31,284 nucleotides of DNA, from the NCBI GenBank assembly GCA_007280825.1, contig QYQI01000008.1, forward strand, positions 1 to 31,284. Reading direction: 5' to 3'. Below the pieces are notes generated by a model, which was not told the origin of the DNA, did no database searches, and was given only the letters and a program-made list of their open reading frames with translations. The stretch is from Ignavibacteriales bacterium. GTDB lineage: Bacteria; Bacteroidota; Ignavibacteria; Ignavibacteriales; Melioribacteraceae. The position numbers and the translations under genes were made by a program. Below are positions 26,009-31,284 of the stretch, one piece after another. Within the stretch, counting starts at the first letter, position 1, and each line of letters opens with the position of its first letter.

Positions 26009-26994
26009 AATTTTTTACTCCACGACTGCGCTAGTAATGAAAGTTCATCTGCTACATTAATAATATTCATATTCTTAACAGCACTGATACAAATTCCACG
26101 CGAAATAGAAATACGTTTTATCCATCTTTCGGGAATAGCTTGAATACCATGCAATGCACCACAAATCGCACCTGTAATTGCTGCTATCGTATCAGTATCT
26201 CTGCCGATGTTTACTCCGCCAAGCACAGCATCTTCAAATTTTCCTTTTGCGGCAGCAATAAGACCGAACGCAAGTCCTACCGCTTCTGGTGCAACATCTG
26301 TCCAAAAATAATATGAACATGCTATGGAATGGTGAAGAGGTTCCAACGAGTTCCATACATCGCTTACATCATTACCTATCTGTACACTACGAATAATTGA
26401 AGAAAATGTCCACGAATCATTTGGCACAACATCTAATGCAGATTGAATAATTTTTTCAAAAGGTGCACCGACCATTGCCATTGAGATTGCAGCAGCAACA
26501 GCCTGTCCACTGTAAATTCCTTCTCCTGAATGACTGACTCTTCCATCAATATTAGCGAGGTGTGCGGCAAATTGCGGATCACCAGCCGAAGCTATACCGA
26601 AAGGTGCAACACGCATCGCAAGACCGTCGCTCCAACTGTGAAGATGTTGTCCAGATTCGGGAGGCTGTAACCCCTTCTTTAGATTTTGGATCGCTATGAT
26701 CTCGCTAAATCCGGCACCTTTATATGCGTTATTGGAATTAATAATATCTCTCCGCCATCCAGCCGCTACATCTTCCGAAGTAAGATCTCTTTTTTTCTGC
26801 AGAAGTAATTGTGCACTGAACAACGCATATTCTGTGTCATCGCTTCCTCCTTGATCATCGGAAAGAAAATCGGTCACTCTTCCCCATCGTTTAAATATTT
26901 CATCAGGACTTTTACCTTCTGTCGCACTACCGAGAGCATCACCAACAGCAAGCCCGATAAAAGAACCGCGTGCTCTATCTTGAAGTGTAATCAC
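26005..26994 (-). CDS. ADP-ribosylglycohydrolase (DraG/ARH) family protein, intact metal site (first)
   Basis: 329 residues. The start is GTG at 26994, with GGAGG four bases before it, and it overlaps the stop of the binding-protein gene (GTGA). Metal motifs are complete: GSDDTE (50-55) and GRDTDT (264-269); AVGDALGSATEGKSP near the N-terminus and DGRVSHSGEGIYSGQAVAAA in the middle are typical. Cytoplasmic. It is the first of the four hydrolase genes and directly coupled to the transporter genes, so its substrate is probably what the transporter imports. Confidence 0.92.
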   Translation of the reverse strand: MITLQDRARGSFIGLAVGDALGSATEGKSPDEIFKRWGRVTDFLSDDQGGSDDTEYALFSAQLLLQKKRDLTSEDVAAGWRRDIINSNNAYKGAGFSEIIAIQNLKKGLQPPESGQHLHSWSDGLAMRVAPFGIASAGDPQFAAHLANIDGRVSHSGEGIYSGQAVAAAISMAMVGAPFEKIIQSALDVVPNDSWTFSSIIRSVQIGNDVSDVWNSLEPLHHSIACSYYFWTDVAPEAVGLAFGLIAAAKGKFEDAVLGGVNIGRDTDTIAAITGAICGALHGIQAIPERWIKRISISRGICISAVKNMNIINVADELSLLAQSWSKKL

Positions 26995-28310
26995 CAGACC
27001 TCCCCGCGTTTTTTATAACGAGAAAGGACAATATTACTTTCATGTTCGATGCGACGTGCAGCATCATCGATCGACATTCTACCTGCGAATAATTCCTGAA
27101 GCACTGGATTAGCAACTCGACTTTTCCATTCTACATAACCTGGTGCACCAAGCCACGATCCAATACTTAAAGTAGAGACAGCAGAACATGTTATATCCCA
27201 ACCACCAATCTTATCTTTAAACTCCGGCATTGATAAGCATGATATCCTTGCAGGAATCATCCAATCATTCAGCGCGAGCCTAGCAGTATTTTTCGAACTA
27301 AGCATAAAATCAATAAACATCATCGCTTCTTTTGCCCGTTTCGATTTTTTAGGAATACTTAAGGTCTGCGTACTAGCACCGTAAGTTTGAGTCTTCGCTT
27401 TGATCGGAGGCATTACGCCCCATTGAAATTCTTTCGGTGCATTTTCAACTAACTGCTGCCTACCCCACGATCCAATCCCTACAAGCATTGCGTATCTTCC
27501 GCTGAATAATCCGGGAATCATTCCAGCACCCGTTTCACCAATACTTGCCGGTGAAACAGATTTATCTTTATATAACATATCTACTATAGTCTGTAATAAT
27601 TTTTTTTCTTCATCATTTACTTTCACAACAAAATGATTTCCTTCTTTTTTGAAGAATGAACCTCCAAAACTTATCGATGTGTTCATAATAATATTTGCAG
27701 AATTGCGAAGCCCAAGTCCTGCACCATATTGATCGATTACACCATCTCCGTTTGTATCCTTCGTCATTTTTCTTGCAGCTGATTGAAGATCATCCCACGT
27801 CCATGGATATTCAATTGTAGGCGGGATAATTCCTTCTTTTTTAAAAAGAGATTTGTTGTATAGTACCACTAGCGATTCAATTAAAAATGGAATCCCATCA
27901 ACTTCTCCATTCGGTCTAGTTACAGTAGCCCAAGCAACATCGAGAATATCATTTTTCATTTCAGAAGAAATATAAGGTGAAAGATCCGTCAAATACCCGC
28001 GCATTGCATAGTCTATTATCACTGATGATTCATAATGGAAAATATCAGGAACATCACCGGTCTCAAAAGCTGTTATCAAATAATCATGAGCAGAATTCCA
28101 AGTTCCCTGGATGTATTCAACTTGAATATCAGGATGAGCAGCATTCCATTCATTCACAATCGATTTATTTGTTGCGATCGTCCCTTCCTGCCAGGCAAGA
28201 CTTACAAAACGCAGCGGAATATTCTGATGATTATTATTCTTACGTGTTAACAAAAAAAACAGAATAGTTCCGACGAGTAAAATAAGTACGATATAAATAT
28301 TTCGTTTCAT
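26991..28310 (-). CDS. ABC transporter extracellular solute-binding protein, family 1
   Basis: 439 residues. The N-terminus has a hydrophobic helix (4-22) but no lipobox cysteine and no clear signal peptidase I site, so it may be membrane-anchored. The mature part is a family 1 sugar-binding fold (VNEWNAAHPDIQVEYIQG, VPDIFHYESS, PWTWDDLQSAARKMT). DTNGDGVIDQYG is an EF-hand-like calcium loop common in this family. Tryptophans in LAWQEG, GTWNS and SWGRQ could line a carbohydrate or nucleoside site. The ATG shares one base with the TAA of the permease gene upstream (TAATG), and AAGGA precedes it. Confidence 0.93.
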   Translation of the reverse strand: MKRNIYIVLILLVGTILFFLLTRKNNNHQNIPLRFVSLAWQEGTIATNKSIVNEWNAAHPDIQVEYIQGTWNSAHDYLITAFETGDVPDIFHYESSVIIDYAMRGYLTDLSPYISSEMKNDILDVAWATVTRPNGEVDGIPFLIESLVVLYNKSLFKKEGIIPPTIEYPWTWDDLQSAARKMTKDTNGDGVIDQYGAGLGLRNSANIIMNTSISFGGSFFKKEGNHFVVKVNDEEKKLLQTIVDMLYKDKSVSPASIGETGAGMIPGLFSGRYAMLVGIGSWGRQQLVENAPKEFQWGVMPPIKAKTQTYGASTQTLSIPKKSKRAKEAMMFIDFMLSSKNTARLALNDWMIPARISCLSMPEFKDKIGGWDITCSAVSTLSIGSWLGAPGYVEWKSRVANPVLQELFAGRMSIDDAARRIEHESNIVLSRYKKRGEVW

Positions 28311-29146
28311 TATCCTTTTAACGCTCCGGAGATCAATCCTTTAGTTAACCATTTACGCATAAAAATAAATAAAAGAATTGATGGTATTGTCGCGATAACA
28401 CTTGCTGCTGCAAGAGGGCCCGTTCTTGCTTGTCCTTCCATTCCAGTGTATCGTGCCAGTTCAACTTGTAAGGTTGCGAGTGTAGGACTCTTCATAAGAA
28501 CTAGGGCAAAGAAAAATTCATTCCATGCAGATATGAATGCAAAAAGCGCAGATGCACCGATAGCGGGAAGAAGTAACGGCATCAATACTTTAAAAATAAC
28601 TTGAGAACGGCTTGCACCATCTAGTACTGCTGCTTCCTCTAACTCTATCGGAATACTTTTTACATACCCATGCATTATCCATAATACAAAAGGTAAAGAC
28701 CAAACTACATAAATCAAAGTTAGTCCGGTTAGAGAATCAGTCAATCCTATATATCTTAACAACACATATAGTGGAATCATAACTAGAATAACGGGGAAAA
28801 TTTGTGAGACGAGTATCCAACCTAAAATAGCATTATTAACTTTAGATTTATAACGAACCATAGCATATGCCGAAGGAACCGCTATCAGTATAACAATAAT
28901 TGTTGATACCACTCCGACAACTATGCTATTCCACATACTTCGAAATATCTGCTGACCATTTATTACTGAGAGATAATGATCGAATGAAATATGCTGCGGT
29001 AATATTGTGGGCGCACCGGAATATATTTCCTGTGTCGATTTCAGAGAACTTGCAACTACCCACAGCAATGGAAATAATAAAAATATTATGAACAGAATTA
29101 TTAACCCGTGAATAGCAATTTTTGAAAATGAAATTGAGTTTTTCAT
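28310..29146 (-). CDS. CUT1-type ABC transporter permease, MalG-like
   Basis: 278 residues with six predicted membrane helices starting at about residue 10. The EAA coupling loop is EEAAVLDGASRSQVIFKVLMPLLLPAI. The C-terminal LTKGLISGALKG ending is typical of MalG-type subunits. It overlaps the upstream permease gene by four bases (ATGA), so the two are made in equal amounts. With the binding protein and the MalK-like ATPase it forms a complete importer in the inner membrane. Confidence 0.95.
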   Translation of the reverse strand: MKNSISFSKIAIHGLIILFIIFLLFPLLWVVASSLKSTQEIYSGAPTILPQHISFDHYLSVINGQQIFRSMWNSIVVGVVSTIIVILIAVPSAYAMVRYKSKVNNAILGWILVSQIFPVILVMIPLYVLLRYIGLTDSLTGLTLIYVVWSLPFVLWIMHGYVKSIPIELEEAAVLDGASRSQVIFKVLMPLLLPAIGASALFAFISAWNEFFFALVLMKSPTLATLQVELARYTGMEGQARTGPLAAASVIATIPSILLFIFMRKWLTKGLISGALKG

Positions 29147-30051
29147 GATTCAGTTCTCTCACGTAATTGTACACGTATATACATGAACAACATCAGCGAT
29201 AGAATTATAACCATGACATTGCCAATTGCCGCTGCATAACCTATATAACCATACTTAAATCCTTCTTCATAAGCAGCAAGCATCGGCAATCGTGTCAAAC
29301 CGCCGGGACCACCCTGAGTTAAAACCCAGATGATGCCAAATGTATTAAAATTCCACATGAAGGTAAGTGAAATAATGGCGGCTAATACCGGTTTCAAAAC
29401 TGGAATTGTGATGTGTCTAAATTGATCCCATAATCCTGCACCATCGATCTTACTAGCCTCATAAAGATCATTTGGAATTGTCTGCAAACCTGCCAAAAGA
29501 AAAATCGCAGCTTTTGATATTTCACCCCATACACCAGCGACAATAACAGCAGGAATTACAAATTCAAAACTTGATAACCAGTTTATTGGGGCTGAGATCA
29601 ATCCCAAATTAGTGAGAAGAATATTTACAGCTCCGGTATTCGGTTCATACATTTGTCTCCATAAAATTCCGCGGATAATTGGCGGTGTTGCCCATGGAAT
29701 TAAAATAAGAATCGTATAAAAAGATGTAAATCGTACCTTGGAGTTAAGTAGAAGAGCAAGTCCCAATCCAAGACTTACTTGAATTGCTGTTACAACAAAA
29801 GTCCAAACCATTCCAATTTTAAAGGAATTCCAGAAATATTCATCACTGAATAATTGTTTATAGTTCTCAATTCCGTTAAAAGAAATCGGATCACCAAGAC
29901 GATAGTCGGTGAACCCGAGATAAATTCCGCGCAAAAGTGGTGCGAGGGAAAATACAGTTACAACAAGAATTACCGGTAATAATAATTGTATCTGTCCCAA
30001 TTCTTTTTTGGAATAGAGAATATTTTTTTTATTTGTAATTGTCTTCACCAA
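29143..30051 (-). CDS. CUT1-type ABC transporter permease, MalF-like
   Basis: 302 residues, six membrane helices. The EAA loop reads YEASKIDGAGLWDQFRHITIPVLKP, and LIPWATPPIIRGILWRQMY and VLTQGGPGG are typical of MalF/UgpA-type subunits. There is no ATG: the frame begins with TTG (30051) or the next codon GTG (30048), four or seven bases after the stop of the upstream gene. Translation is probably coupled to that gene. Which of the two start codons is used cannot be settled here. Confidence 0.93.
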   Translation of the reverse strand: MVKTITNKKNILYSKKELGQIQLLLPVILVVTVFSLAPLLRGIYLGFTDYRLGDPISFNGIENYKQLFSDEYFWNSFKIGMVWTFVVTAIQVSLGLGLALLLNSKVRFTSFYTILILIPWATPPIIRGILWRQMYEPNTGAVNILLTNLGLISAPINWLSSFEFVIPAVIVAGVWGEISKAAIFLLAGLQTIPNDLYEASKIDGAGLWDQFRHITIPVLKPVLAAIISLTFMWNFNTFGIIWVLTQGGPGGLTRLPMLAAYEEGFKYGYIGYAAAIGNVMVIILSLMLFMYIRVQLRERTES

Positions 30052-30055
30052 ATCA

Positions 30056-31284
30056 TCAATGTTTGTTTACTAATGCCGTACAACTTTCAATTAATGCACT
30101 CTCAAATTCGTCGTGCGATTTTCCAGTTTTATTACGAGACGAAATAATGATAAGATCATTCTTGGGATCAATACGAAAAACAGTTCCGGAGGCAGCAGCG
30201 TGACCGAACGATAATTCACTAAGACCATTTCCTTGCATAGGAGTTGTTCCAATTCCCCAGAGGCGGTCGCTAATTGGAAGTTTTCTTGGAAGCATTTTTT
30301 CAAATGTTTGTTCAGAAAAAAACCGAAAATTATTATATGTCCCTTGGTTCAACAACATCTGCCCAAAACGTGCAAGATCAATTGAAGAACAATATAATCC
30401 GCCATAAGTATTATCTGAAAATGCACTCGTCATTCCCAGCGGGATAAATAAGTAATTATAAAATAAATATGGAATAGAGCGACCAGTGACCCGCTCCATA
30501 ATTTTTCCTGCAAGAGCATATCCTACTCTATGATATGCAAACGATTCTCCGACATTAACTGAAGGGAGTAGTTGATCAATCTGATTTTCTAGAGAATAGT
30601 TCCAATCAGAAGCCCATTCCCCCGCAAATTGTAACCCGCTGGTATGCGTAAAAAGATGACGGACAGTAAGTTTATCATTGCCACTTCCTTTTATTTCAGG
30701 AAGATAGCGATTTACCGGGGCATCAAGATCTATAATTCCCTGATCAACAAACTGCATCATCAACGCACCCGTAAGAAGTTTTGTTATCGATGCCATCCAC
30801 ATTTTTGAATATTTGTCTAACGGTTTCCCGTCATCATTTAGACCAAAAGCTTCATTGAAAATTATTTTTCCTTTATGAACAACCAAGGTAACATGAGAAA
30901 CCCCTGACTTCTCTGCCCATTGGCGGCACATGGTTCTAATCTTTTCAATCTTCTCTTTATCATATTCAGATGATGAAATAATTGTATCGTTTAAAAGAAA
31001 AGAAGAATCACTGTTTATAATTTTGGGAATAAATAATGGATTTTGTGAAATTAACTCTCCCTCAAGTTTTCGTTTTAAAGTAATCCACCATTGACGATCT
31101 CTTATGCGAGGTGTATCGTACGAATTATTCAAGTTATCCAGGTCGTTTAGACCTGTAAGAAACACCGCTGCATCGGCATCATGTTGCGGAAACAGTTTTA
31201 TATTACCAAAAGAAAATTGTTTTTCGTTTTTTGAATATCGTTCCCACTTCTCATCTGAAATTCCATAGTCACTGAGTTGATTTA
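30056..31284 (-). CDS. Serine beta-lactamase-fold hydrolase, 5' end beyond the window
   Basis: The frame stays open from the stop at 30056 to the window edge, 408 codons, so the GTG at 31165 is not the start: the 39 codons before it read as normal protein (DYGISDEKWERYSKNEKQ, then LFPQHDADAAVFLTGLND). The visible N-terminal ~115 residues are a domain I do not recognise. The rest is beta-lactamase/esterase-like: SITK (at about 30780-30791), HTSGLQF and GMTSAF. The second motif is YHR instead of YxN, and the third is HAA instead of HxG, so substrate preference may be unusual. It is four bases from the permease gene and belongs to the transporter operon. Whether it is secreted cannot be judged without its start. 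Confidence 0.88.
   Translation of the reverse strand, partial: NQLSDYGISDEKWERYSKNEKQFSFGNIKLFPQHDADAAVFLTGLNDLDNLNNSYDTPRIRDRQWWITLKRKLEGELISQNPLFIPKIINSDSSFLLNDTIISSSEYDKEKIEKIRTMCRQWAEKSGVSHVTLVVHKGKIIFNEAFGLNDDGKPLDKYSKMWMASITKLLTGALMMQFVDQGIIDLDAPVNRYLPEIKGSGNDKLTVRHLFTHTSGLQFAGEWASDWNYSLENQIDQLLPSVNVGESFAYHRVGYALAGKIMERVTGRSIPYLFYNYLFIPLGMTSAFSDNTYGGLYCSSIDLARFGQMLLNQGTYNNFRFFSEQTFEKMLPRKLPISDRLWGIGTTPMQGNGLSELSFGHAAASGTVFRIDPKNDLIIISSRNKTGKSHDEFESALIESCTALVNKH

Noticed and set aside
1..31284. CRISPR array, rRNA genes, replication origin
   Set aside because: No regularly spaced identical repeats, no rRNA-like sequence and no origin-type clusters were seen; the repeats present are long protein-coding or irregular intergenic ones.

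Overview
The window is AT-rich DNA from what looks like a free-living Gram-negative bacterium, most likely of the Bacteroidota/Chlorobiota/Ignavibacteria lineage. This is an inference from gene content (propeller/Y_Y_Y sensors, OmpA-type lipopolysaccharide-envelope proteins, low GC, GGAGG-type ribosome binding sites), not from a marker gene. Every confident gene is on the minus strand, so the window is read from right to left.

Right part (about 21.3-31.3 kb): a tightly packed, translationally coupled operon. In transcription order it holds a serine beta-lactamase-fold protein whose start lies beyond the window edge, two CUT1-type sugar ABC permeases, a family 1 solute-binding protein, FOUR ADP-ribosylglycohydrolase (DraG/ARH) family proteins in a row, and a MalK/UgpC-type ATPase. 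One of the four hydrolases has lost the metal-binding aspartates and looks like a pseudoenzyme. This transporter plus multi-hydrolase cluster is the best candidate here for an undescribed catabolic system: import of a ribosyl- or ADP-ribosyl-like compound and its cleavage in the cytoplasm.

At 20.7-21.3 kb sits one GC-rich gene (DUF4440/SnoaL-like, secreted), unlike everything around it and probably acquired by transfer.

Middle part (5.7-20.2 kb): a large partner-switching signalling cluster. It starts with an anti-sigma kinase (HATPase), a STAS antagonist and an RsbU-like phosphatase, continues with two giant membrane sensors (periplasmic beta-propeller, Y_Y_Y domain, one membrane helix, cytoplasmic SpoIIE-type PP2C phosphatase), a small secreted cupin, a soluble 1149-residue phosphatase with four tandem sensor modules, and ends with a second STAS protein. 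Four phosphatases feed two STAS proteins and one kinase; no sigma factor is present. The cluster is bracketed by two directly repeated, ungapped-alignable ~125 bp elements (5552-5678 and 20546-20670), each carrying a tRNA-3'-end-like segment, which suggests an integrated or duplicated island.

Left part (0-5.7 kb): an OmpA-like outer membrane protein, a secreted protein made of perfect 26-residue YD-type repeats split in two by what looks like a one-base deletion, and a lipoprotein of the beta-lactamase/D-Ala-D-Ala carboxypeptidase family. The intergenic spaces here hold copies of a short interspersed repeat (TGACCAAA at 11 bp spacing), insertion-sequence-end-like motifs and a decayed integrase/transposase fragment.
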